Assembly: GCF_040267705.1 (NCBI RefSeq)
Contig: NZ_CP158374.1
Location: 1,054,001 to 1,118,000, forward strand
Direction: 5' to 3'
Length of the DNA: 64,000 bases
Origin: Agromyces sp. G08B096
GTDB taxonomy: Bacteria; Actinomycetota; Actinomycetes; Actinomycetales; Microbacteriaceae
Shown piece after piece: positions 44,701 to 59,945 of the stretch (the stretch's first letter is position 1; each line of letters begins with the position of its first letter). The notes under the pieces are model-generated. The model saw only the letters and a list, made by a program, of their open reading frames with translations, made no database searches and was not told the origin of the DNA. The position numbers and the translations under genes are program-made.

Positions 44701-45774
44701 CGAGCGGCCGGAGCGCTGGTTCGCCGAGGCCTGCGAGATCGGCTCGATCGGCAGGCGCTGCACCTTCGAGCGCACCGAGTACCGGCTGATGCGGGCCGTA
44801 CCGGCATCGATGACGTAGCGGATGCCGGGCACGGTGAGGCTCGTCTCCGCGACGTTCGTCGCGAGGACGACGCGGCGGCGCAGGCCCGCCACCTTCGACG
44901 GCTCGAAGACGCGGTGCTGGTCGGCGGCCGACAGCCGCCCGTACAGGGGTAGCACCTCGGTCTCCCCGCCGCCTCGCCGCATCGCGTGGGCGCGCACCGC
45001 CTGCTCGGCGTCGCGGATCTCGCCCTCGCCCGAGAGGAAGACGAGCACGTCGCCGCGCGGCTCGCGATCCAGTTCGTCGAGCGCGTCGAGGATGCCCCGC
45101 TGCACATCGCGATCGGATGCCGCGGCCCCCTCGTCGTCCGCGTCATCCGAGCCCGCACCGGCGCCGGGCTCGCCGACGAGCGGCCGGTACCGGATCTCGA
45201 CGGGGTAGGTGCGCCCGGACACCTCGATGACGGGCGCCGGCACGCCCGCGGCATCCGCGAAATGCCGCGCGAAGCTCGCGGGGTCGATGGTCGCGCTCGT
45301 GACGATCACCTTGAGATCGGGGCGCCGGGGGAGCAGCCGCTTCAAGTAGCCGAGCAGGAAGTCGATGTTGAGGCTGCGCTCGTGCGCCTCGTCGATGATG
45401 ATCGTGTCGTACCGGCGGAGGTCCCGGTCTCGGTGGATCTCGTTCAGCAGGATGCCGTCGGTCATCACCTTGATCTGCGTGCCCTCGCTCACCCGGTCGG
45501 TGAACCGCACCTGATAGCCGACCAATCCGCCGAGCTCGACGCCGAGCTCCTCGGAGATGCGTTCGGCGATCGTCCGCGCGGCGATGCGGCGCGGCTGCGT
45601 GTGCGCGATCGACTCCCGGCCGAGCTCGAGGCAGATCTTCGGCAGCTGCGTCGTCTTGCCCGAGCCCGTCGCCCCGGCGACGATCACGACCTGGTGCTCG
45701 CGCAGCGCGCGCGCGATCTCCTCCCGCTGCGCGGAGACCGGCAGCTCGGGCGGGTAGGTGATCGTCGCAGACAT
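41755..45774 (-). CDS. hrpA: ATP-dependent RNA helicase HrpA (DEAH box)
   Basis: The ATG at 45774 has GGAGGG just upstream; the extra N-terminal frame is rejected. The 1339-residue protein has Walker A GATGSGKTTQ (K40), DEAH at 128-131, SATIDPASFA, and QRSGRSGRT near 400, followed by helicase-associated domains and DUF3418 toward the C-terminus, the usual HrpA build. A disordered insert of Gly, Thr and Ala lies near residue 1010-1050. HrpA rescues or processes ribosome-mRNA complexes; in other bacteria it also affects fimbrial mRNA processing. Confidence 0.95.
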   Translation of the reverse strand: MSATITYPPELPVSAQREEIARALREHQVVIVAGATGSGKTTQLPKICLELGRESIAHTQPRRIAARTIAERISEELGVELGGLVGYQVRFTDRVSEGTQIKVMTDGILLNEIHRDRDLRRYDTIIIDEAHERSLNIDFLLGYLKRLLPRRPDLKVIVTSATIDPASFARHFADAAGVPAPVIEVSGRTYPVEIRYRPLVGEPGAGAGSDDADDEGAAASDRDVQRGILDALDELDREPRGDVLVFLSGEGEIRDAEQAVRAHAMRRGGGETEVLPLYGRLSAADQHRVFEPSKVAGLRRRVVLATNVAETSLTVPGIRYVIDAGTARISRYSVRSKVQRLPIEPISQASANQRSGRSGRTSDGIAIRLYAEDDFERRPEFTDPEILRTNLASVILQMASLGLGRIEEFPFLTPPDSRGVRDGLELLRELSALEASDDEGRGPRLTRVGRQLARLPIEPRFARMVLESKAQGVSREVLAIVAGLTIQDPRERPLERREQADASHARFVDPTSDFLTLLNLWNHLEQQQRELSGSAFRRLCKAEYLNYLRVREWQDLYRQLVRLAKPLGLHVAGEAGPPKPDGIHRALLAGLLSHIGLRDDARTSSGRGGAGAGRDGERKGRRQQAEFLGARGARFAVFPGSALAKKPPAAIMSAELVETSRLFARTNAAIDPAWAEPLAGPLVKRTWSEPRWERKQGSAVADEKVTLFGVPIVPKRRIQLSRIDAALARELFVRHALVEEDWDFSRLDRRVFAFVRANRELRRELGELEERTRRRDILAGDEAVFAFYDARVAAEATDARAFESWWRGAFRREPQLLTMRAADLVDTAPDAEDAGYPEQWRQGDQTLRLAYRFEPGTEDDGVSVIVPLVLLPRLEPAGFDWQVPGLRDELITAMLRTLPKVLRRQVVPAAEWAAKISAELPPGPETGEPRDDFASVVAQAIRRLTFAPVDPSDFDFERVPPHLRITFRAVDERGRTVGADKDLAALQTRLAGRAARAVASTFRGEDGGRGRRTEAAAGGAPGSGGQVNGTPTGARAGTASGAASGVPAPAIAERSGLTAWEWERLPEHVDTRQVGNVIRAYPALVDDGASVSLRLTATAEERDAASRRGIRRLLVLATPSPVTYVQDHLSNDEKLRLAQSAYPGPRALLDDCLLAVVDAELRARHPDGLVWTRGEFDAIRDAISATVMERMFDTVSLVSRILRAAREADQAIGRAASLALMSPLADARAQLEALVPSGFVSATGLERLRHLPRYLEGITLRVRKLQADPGRDRRFMTEFEGALSSYTKAGGTVPIPPDADDRLVRARWMLEELRIGLFAQELRAAEPVSPQRIAKALAG

Positions 45775-45844
45775 AGCCCTCCATCGTACGGCGCGCGTTG
45801 ATCGCGGACGGCGAACCGGCTGTCGGATGCCGCTGCCCGCGTGA

Positions 45845-46693
<849 letters not shown>

Positions 46694-46717
46694 CGGCGAC
46701 GATCTTCCGCCCGACCA

Positions 46718-46744
46718 GGGCCTCCGGCGATCTGCCGGGGGCCC
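46718..46744 (+). terminator. Terminator after the aldo/keto reductase
   Basis: GGGCCTCCGGC (46718-46728) pairs with GCCGGGGGCCC (46734-46744) around GATCT, with a T-G wobble, followed by TTCGTCGTCC. It keeps reductase transcription out of the rRNA leader. Confidence 0.75.
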
Positions 46745-47286
46745 TTCGTCGTCCTGGGGCGCGGTGCTCCGGAGCGCGACACGCCCGGGATGCAAGGCTG
46801 ATTTGGCGCTGAGCGCGGGCGGCACGTAGATTCTTACCTGTCGCCGCGGCGGGCCGGAGAAAGCGAGAAGCGCTCCGGGCCGACGAGCGAAGATCTTAGC
46901 CAAATAACCTCGAAGGCGCATTGCGACTCGGTGATTTCAAGCCTAAGATTGAACCTCCCACCTCATCAGTGAGATCTACTTCCGAGTCGGGCTCGAAGAC
47001 TGGGAACCAGCCTCGAACACGAACCGCTCGGTTCTGGTCGAGTCTGTGAGGTGGTACGGTAGACAGGTTGCCCTGGGGGCAGGTCGTGAGACTGAAACCC
47101 CGGTGCGTCCGTTTCTTGAGAACTCAACAGCGTGCACTATGTTCAATGCCAATTTTTTGAACCCTGTCCTGCTCTTCGGGGTGGGTGGGATTCCTTTGAT
47201 TGATGGACAATTTGATTTTTTGAGTCAGTTGTTTCTCTGTCAGTGATTTGAACTCCCTGGCCGCCTTCGGGTTGGTTGGGAACCAT
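46745..47286 (+). promoter_or_regulatory. rRNA operon promoter and leader region
   Basis: No protein gene is believed here. Three promoters can be read: P1 TTGGCG (46803-46808), 18 nt, TAGATT (46827-46832); P2 TTGCGA (46921-46926), 17 nt, TAAGAT (46944-46949); P3 TTCTGG (47032-47037), 17 nt, TACGGT (47055-47060). TTGAGAACTCAACAGCGTGC (47116-47135) is the conserved antitermination-type box of actinobacterial rRNA leaders. A TG/CT-rich part then leads to the 16S start. Base composition is clearly lower in GC than around it. Confidence 0.75.
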
Positions 47287-52385
<5,099 letters not shown>

Positions 52386-52589
52386 ACTACACCCACACGA
52401 GTTTGAACTCATTCAAGCAAAGGCCGTGTGCGGTGGCCTACGGATTGCTCGCGTCCACTCTGTGGTTCCCAACAGACGGAACCCAACAAACTCAACACAG
52501 ACACACCCCCACCCCACACACACACACGTGTGACCAGGGTCGGGGCACCGAGACCACCAACCACCCCCAGGGGTGTGCTTGGTACTAGA
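52386..52589 (+). other. 23S-5S spacer with a CA-rich tract
   Basis: About 200 bases hold no gene. A C/A tract near 52500-52530 (ACACACCCCC...CACACACACA) can pair in part with GGGGTGTGC near 52570, which would bring the 23S 3' end and the 5S 5' end together for processing. Confidence 0.6.
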
Positions 52590-52708
52590 GTTTCGGCGGC
52601 CATAGCGCGAGGGAAACGCCCGGACACATTCCGAACCCGGAAGCTAAGACTCGCAGCGCCGATGGTACTGCAGGGGCGACCCTGTGGGAGAGTAGGACAC
52701 CGCCGGAC
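52590..52708 (+). rRNA. rrf: 5S ribosomal RNA
   Basis: GTTTCGGCGGCCATAGCG at the 5' end pairs with CACCGCCGGAC at the 3' end. CATTCCGAACCCGGAAGCTAAG and CGCCGATGGTACTGC are the conserved inner parts. Length is about 119 nt. Confidence 0.95.
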
Positions 52709-52720
52709 ATCCATTCGAGG

Positions 52721-52755
52721 AGAGCCGCCCAGTGATGGGCGGCTCTTCTTGGTTT
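52721..52755 (+). terminator. Terminator of the rRNA operon
   Basis: AGAGCCGCCCA (52721-52731) pairs perfectly with TGGGCGGCTCT (52736-52746) around GTGA and is followed by TCTTGGTTT, a normal intrinsic terminator. Confidence 0.9.
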
Positions 52756-52856
52756 AAGCGCGCGTGCCGTGAGGCCACGGGGCCCTCGCGTGTCGGCCAC
52801 GCGCCGTCGTCATCGAGGCGGCCCGCGCAGCGGGCGATCGGGTCTACCGTTGACGC

Positions 52857-54755
52857 ATGGCCCTTCGACTCCAGCACGCGGTGAGCCCGTACCTGCGGGC
52901 CCACGCGGGCAACCCCGTGGACTGGCATCCATGGGGTGCGGAGGCGTTCCGCGAGGCTGCCGAGCGCGACGTCCCCGTGATCGTCTCCATCGGATACGCC
53001 ACCTGCCACTGGTGCCACGTCATGGCCCGCGAGAGCTTCGAGGACCTGGAGACGGCGCGGATCATGAACGAGCGCTTCGTCTCCATCAAGGTCGATCGGG
53101 AGGAGCATCCCGAGGTCGACGCGAGCTTCCTCGCTGCGGCCAGTGCGTTCACGCGGCAACTCGGGTGGCCGCTCACCGTGTTCGCGGACCCGCAGGGGCG
53201 CACGTTCTACGCCGGCACCTACTTCCCGCCGCGGCCCGTGCAAGGGATGCCGGCCTTCCGCGACGTGCTCGACGCGGTGTCCGAAGCCTGGCGCGACCGC
53301 CGCGGCGAGCTCGAGCAGACCGCCGGCGCGGTCGCCGAGGCGATCGCCGCGGCATCCGTCATGCCGACCGGTGCCACGCTGCCGGATCACGCCGCACTCG
53401 ACGAGGCGGTCGCACGCCTGGCGGCCGAGGAAGACGCCGAGCACGGCGGATTCGGCGGCGCGCCGAAGTTCCCGGTCGCTCCCGTGCTCGCCTTCCTCGC
53501 CGCCGGCGGCGAGCAGGCTCGGCGGCTGGCGCGCAGGACCATGCGGAGGATGGGGGCCTCCGCGCTCCGCGACCCCGTCGAGGGCGGGTTCTTCCGATAC
53601 GCGACGCGGGCCGACTGGACCGAGCCGCACTACGAGCGGATGCTGTCCGACAACGCGCTGCTGCTCGGCGTCACCGCCGAGCTGCTGCGCTCCTTCCCCG
53701 ACGACGTCGCACTGGCCGAGACCGCGCGCGGACTCATCCGGTTCCTGCTCGAGGTCATGCGCCTGCCATCGGGCGGGTTCGCGAGTGCACAGGACTCGGA
53801 GAGCACGATCGACGGCCGGCGAGACGAAGGCGGGTACTACCGACGCGATGCCGCGGGTCGTGCCGGGCTCGAGCGGCCGCCGCTCGACCAGAAGGTGCTC
53901 ACCGGGTGGAACGGGCTGGCGATCGGCGCGCTCGCGCGCGCCGGCGCGGCACTCGGCGGAGTCGATGGCGAGGCCGCGCTCTCCGCCGCTCGCGAGGCGG
54001 CCACGATGATCCTCACCGAACACGTTCGCACCGAAGGACTGATCCGTGCCTCGCTGGGCGGCGAGCGATCGACGGCGACTGCGACGCTGGAGGACACCGG
54101 CATGCTCGCCGAAGGCCTCCTCGAGCTCGCGATCGCGACGGGCGAGCCCGACTGGGCGGTGCGGGCGCGAGCGCTCGTCGACTCCTCGCTCGACGCCGCG
54201 GCCGCATCGCGAGGTGCCGGCGGAGGTGAGGCATCCGTCTTCGCTGCGCCCGGTGGTGCCGACCCGGTGCTCGCCGGGCAGGGGCTCGCCATGCCGCCCG
54301 ACCCCGCCGAGGGGGCGACGCCGTCGGGGCTCACCGCGACGGCACGCGCCGCGTGGCTCCTCTTCGTCCTCGGCGCCGGCGACCGCTACCGCGACGCCGC
54401 GCGCGCCGCAATGGGCTCCGTCGCGGAGCTCGCGGTCGCAAGGCCCATCGCGTTCGGGGGAGCGTTGCGGCTCATGTCGGAGCTCGCCGCGCCGCTCGTG
54501 CAGGTCGTCACGGTCGTCCCCGACGGCGCGGACGTCGCTGACGACGAACTCCTGGCGGCGACCAGGCGGCAGGAGGCATCCGTCGCCGTGGTGGTGACCG
54601 CGTCGCAGGCGACGGCGTTCGCGGCCGCGGGCTTCGAGCTCTTCGAGGCGCGGAGCTCGCGCGACGATGCGCCGACGGCGTACCGGTGCGAGGCATTCGT
54701 GTGCGCCCTGCCGGTGACCGACGTGCGTGCGCTCGAGCAGGCGGCTCGCTCGTGA
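52857..54755 (+). CDS. DUF255 thioredoxin-domain protein (YyaL/SSP411 family)
   Basis: This 632-residue protein starts with the family words [24 protein letters not shown] and has a thioredoxin-like domain (about 1-165) with CHWC-type active site TCHWCHVM (C50 and C53). An alpha/alpha-toroid like that of N-acylglucosamine 2-epimerases follows ([47 protein letters not shown]). The function of this widespread family is unsettled. TACCGT (52845-52850) is 6 nt before the ATG, so the mRNA is probably leaderless. pnuC overlaps its stop. Confidence 0.9.
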   Translation: MALRLQHAVSPYLRAHAGNPVDWHPWGAEAFREAAERDVPVIVSIGYATCHWCHVMARESFEDLETARIMNERFVSIKVDREEHPEVDASFLAAASAFTRQLGWPLTVFADPQGRTFYAGTYFPPRPVQGMPAFRDVLDAVSEAWRDRRGELEQTAGAVAEAIAAASVMPTGATLPDHAALDEAVARLAAEEDAEHGGFGGAPKFPVAPVLAFLAAGGEQARRLARRTMRRMGASALRDPVEGGFFRYATRADWTEPHYERMLSDNALLLGVTAELLRSFPDDVALAETARGLIRFLLEVMRLPSGGFASAQDSESTIDGRRDEGGYYRRDAAGRAGLERPPLDQKVLTGWNGLAIGALARAGAALGGVDGEAALSAAREAATMILTEHVRTEGLIRASLGGERSTATATLEDTGMLAEGLLELAIATGEPDWAVRARALVDSSLDAAAASRGAGGGEASVFAAPGGADPVLAGQGLAMPPDPAEGATPSGLTATARAAWLLFVLGAGDRYRDAARAAMGSVAELAVARPIAFGGALRLMSELAAPLVQVVTVVPDGADVADDELLAATRRQEASVAVVVTASQATAFAAAGFELFEARSSRDDAPTAYRCEAFVCALPVTDVRALEQAARS

Positions 54756-55435
54756 ATCCGATCGAGTGGCTCTTCGACGCGACGCTCACGATCGGGGACC
54801 AGCAGATCCTGTGGCGCGAGATCGTGGGCAACCTCTTCGGCCTCGCGAGCGCGCTCGGCGGGCTGCGTCGCAAGGTCTGGGCGTGGCCGGTGGGCATCAT
54901 CGGCAATGCGCTGCTGTTCACGGTGTTCCTCGGCGCGGTCTTCGACACCCCGAACCCGGTGAACCTGCTCGGTCAGGCGGGTCGGCAGCTGCTCTTCATC
55001 GGCGTCTCGATCTACGGCTGGATCGCGTGGGCCCGTCATCGCGACACCGCGGGCGACGGGGCCGCGGTGGCGCCCCGCTGGGCCGGCTGGAAAGTCCGCG
55101 TCGCCCTCGGCCTCGGAATGGTGGGCGGCACGCTCGTGCTCACGCCGATCTTCCGGGCGCTGGGCTCGTTCGAGCCGGTCTGGGCCGACGCGTGGATCTT
55201 CGTCGGATCATTCCTCGCGACGTGGGGCATGGCGAAGGGCTGGACCGAGTTCTGGCTGATCTGGATCGCGGTCGACCTCGTCGGCGTCCCGTTGCTGATC
55301 AGCGCCGGGTACTACGCGTCCGCGTTGCTCTACGCCTTCTACGGCATCTTCACGTTCATCGGATTCCTGACCTGGATGCGCGTGCAGCGCCGGGCGGCCG
55401 GGTCACGGTCCGAGAAGGTCACTCGCACGGCGTGA
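54752..55435 (+). CDS. pnuC: Nicotinamide riboside transporter PnuC
   Basis: This 227-residue membrane protein has about seven helices. [35 protein letters not shown], in parts, and the later [37 protein letters not shown] region carry the PnuC signatures (WxxWxxxN/D type residues for the nucleoside). It lets nicotinamide riboside enter for NAD synthesis. Its GTG overlaps the previous stop (GTGA), so it is coupled to the DUF255 gene. No NAD salvage kinase is in the window. Confidence 0.9.
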   Translation: MNPIEWLFDATLTIGDQQILWREIVGNLFGLASALGGLRRKVWAWPVGIIGNALLFTVFLGAVFDTPNPVNLLGQAGRQLLFIGVSIYGWIAWARHRDTAGDGAAVAPRWAGWKVRVALGLGMVGGTLVLTPIFRALGSFEPVWADAWIFVGSFLATWGMAKGWTEFWLIWIAVDLVGVPLLISAGYYASALLYAFYGIFTFIGFLTWMRVQRRAAGSRSEKVTRTA

Positions 55436-55444
55436 CGCGCGCGG

Positions 55445-55777
55445 TCACCAGGTCGGGGTGACGCGGTCGAGCATCGACCACACCGCCGAGGAGAGGTCGG
55501 GATGGTCGAGGGCGATGTCGCGGAGGATCTCGAACTCGAACCGTTTCGCGTCGCCCGCCCGAGCCGTGGGGTGATGCGCACGAGCCCGGGCGAGGCTCCA
55601 GCGCTCGGACTGGAGCCGCTCCTCGCGCAGGGTCGCGACGACCTGCTCGTCGACGGAAGGGAGATCGGGCAGGAACACCCACGGGTCTTCGCCGAGCCGG
55701 CAGCGGAGCTCGATGAGCGCCGCGAGCTCATCGCGGGCATCCTGCCGGAGCCGCTCGAGCGTGGTCGCCTCGGCCAT
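55445..55777 (-). CDS. Hypothetical protein
   Basis: This 110-residue soluble, largely helical protein starts MAEATTLERLRQDARDELAAL. The ATG follows GGGAGGGTCGCGA, a fair ribosome site. The middle has DEQVVATLREERLQSERW and the end AVWSMLDRVTPTW. I do not recognise a family. It converges on pnuC with 9 nt between stops. Confidence 0.65.
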   Translation of the reverse strand: MAEATTLERLRQDARDELAALIELRCRLGEDPWVFLPDLPSVDEQVVATLREERLQSERWSLARARAHHPTARAGDAKRFEFEILRDIALDHPDLSSAVWSMLDRVTPTW

Positions 55778-55954
55778 TCGCGACCCTCCCCTCTCGCTGG
55801 TGTCGATGCTACCCAACCTACGTGGGACGTATGACGGCGGGGTTACGGTGCACGTCGCCGCGTGACGGTCAGGTGACGAGCAGGTGTCGAGCCGAGGCCG
55901 CGACGCGATGCCGGCGGCCGGGCACGCCTGGTTGAATGGGCGGGGAGGTGGCAG

Positions 55955-57592
55955 ATGGTCCGCGACGAGTCCACGACGAGCGACCGGTTCCCGCGACGCT
56001 GGCGGTCCGACGAGCCCGCGGCGGAGACGATCGAGCTGGTCGACCGTCTGCGCGCCGATCTCGAGGCGGCGGCGTACACGGTGGCGGGCGTCGAGACGCT
56101 CTGGGACGGTACCGGGGAGATCGGTGCGACGCATCCCGGCGACGCCCTGCGCCGCGGTCACCGCGTGCCCGCCATGCGGGCGCTCGACGCGGCATCCGGT
56201 TCGCAGCCCGCGCTCGTCGCCCTCGTCCGGGCGTTCCTGCTCGGGCTGCCGCAGCCTGCACGCGAACTCCACGCGGCGCTGCCGGCGCTGGGGCTCGCGG
56301 GCGCCGTCGAGCTCGGCCTCGTCGAGGTCGACGCGGCCGGCGGCGACGAGCTCGCCCGCCCGCTCGTCGACCTCAGGCCCTACTCCTTCGCCGACGCCGC
56401 GGGCGAGGGCGAGTGGTGGATCGCGTCGGACCCGGGCGAGCTCGCCCGCGGCGACGCGCTGCCCGAGGACCACGTCCTCGGCGTCGGTGGGGCGACGACG
56501 ACGCTGAGCGGCCTCCTGGTGCAGACGCCCGCGGGGCGCACCCTCGATCTCGGTACGGGCAGCGGCATCCAGGCCCTGCACGCGGCGCGCTTCAGCGACC
56601 GAGTGGTGGCGACGGATGTCTCGGAGCGTGCGCTCGCGTTCGCACGCTTCACCGCGCGATTGAACGGCGTGACCTCGATCGAGTTCCGCGCCGGCAGCCT
56701 CTACGAGCCGGTCGCCGGCGAGCGGTTCGACCGCATCGTCTCGAATCCGCCGTTCGTCATCACGCCGCGCCGCGCGGGAGTCCCGTCGTACGAGTATCGC
56801 GACGGCGGGCTGGTCGGCGATGCGCTCGTGCGGGCAGTGCTGACCGGTGCCGTCGAGCACCTGCGGCCCGGTGGCGTGGCGCAGTTCCTCGCGAACTGGG
56901 AAGTGCCGACGGGGGCCGCCGACGGCGCCGGCCTCGAGCGCGTCGAGGGCTGGCTGCGCGACGCGGGCGCCGAGTACTGGATCGTCGAGCGCGAGCTGCT
57001 CGACCCAAGTGAGTACGCGGAGACGTGGATCCGCGACGGCGGCACTCGTCCGGGTACCGGGGAGTTCGAGGCGCTGCACGCCGCCTGGCTCGACGATTTC
57101 GCCGAGCGCGGCGTCGCGCGGGTCGGCTTCGGGTACGTGCTGCTCCGCCGGCCCCCCGACGGCGCGGCCCCGAGGATGCGTCGCGCGGAGCGCCTGCACG
57201 GTCCGGCGGCGGCGAACCCCGGCGGGCTCGGCGCCCACCTCTCCGCCGTGCTCGAGGCATCCGATCTCGTGGACCCGCTCGACGACGCCGAGCTGCGCCG
57301 CCTCGTCGTCGGCGTGGCGCCCGACGTGACCGAGGAACGCCACCACTGGCCGGGCGCCGAGGCGCCGACGGCGATCCTGCTCCGGCAGGGCGGCGGCTTC
57401 GGTCGGACCATCGACGCCGGCACCGCCCTCGTCGCCCTCGTGGGCGCGGCGGACGGCGAACTGCCGCTCGGCCTGCTCTCCGACGCCATCGCCGACCTGC
57501 TCGAGGCCGACGGGATCGCACTGTGGAGCGAGCTCGCGCCGCAGGTGCGGGCGCTGGTGCACGCCGGGATGCTGCGCCCGGTGGCGCGCTGA
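55955..57592 (+). CDS. Class I SAM-dependent methyltransferase (N-methyltransferase type)
   Basis: This 545-residue protein starts behind GGGGAGGTGGCAG. The N-terminal 160 residues (a DUF7059-like helical domain) precede a methyltransferase domain with motif I TLDLGTGSGIQALHAA, acidic loop VVATDVSERAL and motif IV SNPPFV, the mark of amino-methyltransferases that act on Gln, guanine or adenine. The C-terminal 150 residues look like a separate winged-helix-type domain (LLSDAIADLLEADGIALW). An rRNA guanine-N2 or protein-glutamine target is likely, but not decided. Confidence 0.85.
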   Translation: MVRDESTTSDRFPRRWRSDEPAAETIELVDRLRADLEAAAYTVAGVETLWDGTGEIGATHPGDALRRGHRVPAMRALDAASGSQPALVALVRAFLLGLPQPARELHAALPALGLAGAVELGLVEVDAAGGDELARPLVDLRPYSFADAAGEGEWWIASDPGELARGDALPEDHVLGVGGATTTLSGLLVQTPAGRTLDLGTGSGIQALHAARFSDRVVATDVSERALAFARFTARLNGVTSIEFRAGSLYEPVAGERFDRIVSNPPFVITPRRAGVPSYEYRDGGLVGDALVRAVLTGAVEHLRPGGVAQFLANWEVPTGAADGAGLERVEGWLRDAGAEYWIVERELLDPSEYAETWIRDGGTRPGTGEFEALHAAWLDDFAERGVARVGFGYVLLRRPPDGAAPRMRRAERLHGPAAANPGGLGAHLSAVLEASDLVDPLDDAELRRLVVGVAPDVTEERHHWPGAEAPTAILLRQGGGFGRTIDAGTALVALVGAADGELPLGLLSDAIADLLEADGIALWSELAPQVRALVHAGMLRPVAR

Positions 57593-57667
57593 TCCGTCTG
57601 GGGCCGGCCGCCGGGCGAGCACCCGGGCGGCGCCGGTATCCTCGTGAGGCATCCTGAAAGCGAGCCC

Positions 57668-58603
57668 ATGCCCGACAGTCCGCTCTCCGACTCCCCGTAC
57701 GAGGTCCTCGGCGTCTCGATCGACGCTGACGAGGCGACCCTCCGCGTGGCGTACCGTCGCGCGCTCCGGCAGGCCCACCCCGACACGGGCGGGAGTCCTG
57801 CGGCGTTCCACGCCGTCCAGCGGGCGTGGGTGCTGATCGGCACGCCCGAGGCGCGAGCGGCGTTCGATCGCGGACGCGGCGGGGCCTCGGGCGATGGCGG
57901 CTCGCGTGAGGCGTGGGCTCCGCCGGCGCCACGGGCCCGACGGGACTCCCGGCCGCTCGCACGATCGCACGGCCACCCGGGCGGCTTCTCGCGCGAGCGC
58001 TACCTCACCCTCATCCGCGAGTGGGTCGGCCGGGGCGTGTCGCTCGACGACCCGTACGATCCCGCGCTCGTCCGCAGCGCACCACGCGACCTCAGGCACA
58101 TCCTCGCGGACGCGCTCGCCGAGGAGGCGACGGCCAGAGCACTGCCGAACCTCGGCATCGCGTACACGATCTGGCACGACCTCGCGACGGATGCCGCGGG
58201 CCCGTCGGCGCCGCCGAAGCTCGACCACCTCGTGCTCGGGCCCACCGGGCTGTTCGCCGTGCAGTCCGAGGACTGGGGCGGTCCCGTGGCGTTCAAACGG
58301 GGTGAGCTCATCGGCGAAGCGCTCGAGGGGGAGCGGCCCGTCCGGGCGCTCGCGGCGCGAGCGAAGGCGATCGGGCGGGCGGCACGGGTGAAGCCCACGG
58401 CGCTCGTCGTCGTCGTGCCCGACGAGCACGCCGCCGAGCCGCTGCAGCTGGGCGGCAGCGTGCGCGGGGCGACCGTGGCGCTGGTGCGGAGGTCCCGGCT
58501 CGTGAGCGCCATCCGCGAGGGCCTTCCCGGCAGCGCGCACCTCGGCGGCACCGAGGTGATGGAGGTGCGGTCGCGCCTGCAGGCCGTGGTGCGCTTCGCA
58601 TAG
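57668..58603 (+). CDS. DnaJ-domain protein with a C-terminal NERD-like domain
   Basis: The first 70 of 311 residues are a J domain: SPYEVLGVSIDADEATLRVAYRR and the HPD motif at 37-39. A polar linker (70-110) follows, then a helical part (RYLTLIREWVGRGVSL) and a domain from about 150 whose LDHLVLGPTGLFAVQSEDWGG copies the strand order of NERD nuclease-related domains. There the catalytic pattern is usually E-x-K, and here it is Q-S-E. The protein would stimulate a DnaK; the second domain may bind rather than cut nucleic acid. A TATCCT box lies at 57637-57642. Confidence 0.75.
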   Translation: MPDSPLSDSPYEVLGVSIDADEATLRVAYRRALRQAHPDTGGSPAAFHAVQRAWVLIGTPEARAAFDRGRGGASGDGGSREAWAPPAPRARRDSRPLARSHGHPGGFSRERYLTLIREWVGRGVSLDDPYDPALVRSAPRDLRHILADALAEEATARALPNLGIAYTIWHDLATDAAGPSAPPKLDHLVLGPTGLFAVQSEDWGGPVAFKRGELIGEALEGERPVRALAARAKAIGRAARVKPTALVVVVPDEHAAEPLQLGGSVRGATVALVRRSRLVSAIREGLPGSAHLGGTEVMEVRSRLQAVVRFA

Positions 58604-58613
58604 GGTCGGAAGC

Positions 58614-59945
58614 ATGCCCGCCTCCAGCACCGACGCGTACGTCTCCGATTTCGCGGAGTTCATCCAGGCCTCGCCGTCCTCGTACCATGCGGCCGCCGAG
58701 GTCGCTCGCCGGCTCGAGGCCGCCGGGTTCGAACGGCTCGACGAACGCGACGCGTGGCCTGAAGGACCGGGGCGTCGCCTCGTCGTGCGCGACGGCGCCG
58801 TGATCGCCTGGGTGCAGCCGGCGGGAGCCGGTCCGGCCTCGCCCTTCCGGATCGTCGGCGCGCACACGGACTCTCCGGGCTTCAAGCTGAAGCCGAATCC
58901 GTCGAGCGAGTCGGCCGGCCTCAGCCAGGCCAACGTGGAGGTCTACGGCGGGCCGCTCCTGAACTCGTGGCTCGACCGGGAACTCGAGCTCGCCGGCCGC
59001 ATCGTGACCGCGGACGGCACCGAGCACCTCGTGCGCACCGGGCCGATGCTGAGGATCCCGCAGCTGGCCGTGCACCTCGACCGGGAGGCGAACAAGGCGC
59101 TGACCCTCGACCGCCAGCGCCACCTCCAGCCGATCTGGGCGGCCGGCGAGCCGGGCGACGTGCTCGAGCTGCTCGCCGAGCACGCGGGGATCGAGGCGAG
59201 CGCGATCGCGGGCACCGACGTGCTCGTCGCGCCTACGACGCCGCCCGAGCGGTTCGGGCGGGGCGGCGCGTTCTTCGCCTCCGGCCGGCTCGACAACCTC
59301 ACCTCGGTGTACGCCGGGCTCGTCGGCATCGCGGCCGCCGCGGGGCGCGCGGCCGGGTCGTCGGGCGCCGGGTCGGCGGGCGCCGGGTCGGCGTCGGCTG
59401 GCGAGGGTCTCGCGCACGTCAGCGTGCTCGCCGCGTTCGACCATGAAGAGCTGGGGTCGGAGTCTCGCTCCGGTGCGTCGGGGCCGTTCCTCGAGGACGT
59501 GCTGGCACGGGTCGCTTCGGGTCTCGGAGCGACCGACGATGAGCGGCGGCGGGCGTTCGCGGCCTCGTGGATCGTGTCGGCCGACGCCGGGCACGCGGTG
59601 CATCCGAACTACCCCGAACGGCACGACCCCGTGACCCGGCCGCTGCTCGGCCAGGGGCCGCTGCTGAAGCTGAACGCCAACCAGCGGTACGCGTCCGATG
59701 CCCACGGCGCCGCGCTCTGGGAGGCGGTCTGCCGCCGGGCGGGCGTCGAGACCCAGCCGTTCGTGTCGAACAACACCGTCCCGTGCGGCACGACGATCGG
59801 GCCGCTGTCGGCGACCCGGCTCGGCATCCGCACCGTGGACGTCGGGGTGCCGCTGCTGTCGATGCACTCGGCGCGCGAGCTGGCCCACGTCGACGACCTC
59901 GCTGCGCTCGGCCGAGCGATGGAGGCGTTCCTGGCGGAGGACTGA
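58614..59945 (+). CDS. apeB: M18 family aminopeptidase
   Basis: This 443-residue enzyme has the M18 zinc ligands in FRIVGAHTDSPGFKLKP (His-x-Asp), AAFDHEELGSESRSGA (Glu-Glu) and the late MHSARELAHVDD (His). Other marks are YGGPLLNSWLDRELELAGR and SNNTVPCGTTIGP. It removes N-terminal, often acidic, residues from peptides in the cytoplasm. A low-complexity Gly/Ser/Ala insert (GSSGAGSAGAGSASAG, about 243-260) interrupts the domain. TAGGGT (58601-58606), which starts at the previous stop, lies 7 nt before the ATG. Confidence 0.93.
   Translation: MPASSTDAYVSDFAEFIQASPSSYHAAAEVARRLEAAGFERLDERDAWPEGPGRRLVVRDGAVIAWVQPAGAGPASPFRIVGAHTDSPGFKLKPNPSSESAGLSQANVEVYGGPLLNSWLDRELELAGRIVTADGTEHLVRTGPMLRIPQLAVHLDREANKALTLDRQRHLQPIWAAGEPGDVLELLAEHAGIEASAIAGTDVLVAPTTPPERFGRGGAFFASGRLDNLTSVYAGLVGIAAAAGRAAGSSGAGSAGAGSASAGEGLAHVSVLAAFDHEELGSESRSGASGPFLEDVLARVASGLGATDDERRRAFAASWIVSADAGHAVHPNYPERHDPVTRPLLGQGPLLKLNANQRYASDAHGAALWEAVCRRAGVETQPFVSNNTVPCGTTIGPLSATRLGIRTVDVGVPLLSMHSARELAHVDDLAALGRAMEAFLAED

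Noticed and set aside
52500..52535. CA repeat as a CRISPR or satellite repeat
   Set aside because: It is one short C/A tract in the 23S-5S spacer without spacers or units of constant length.
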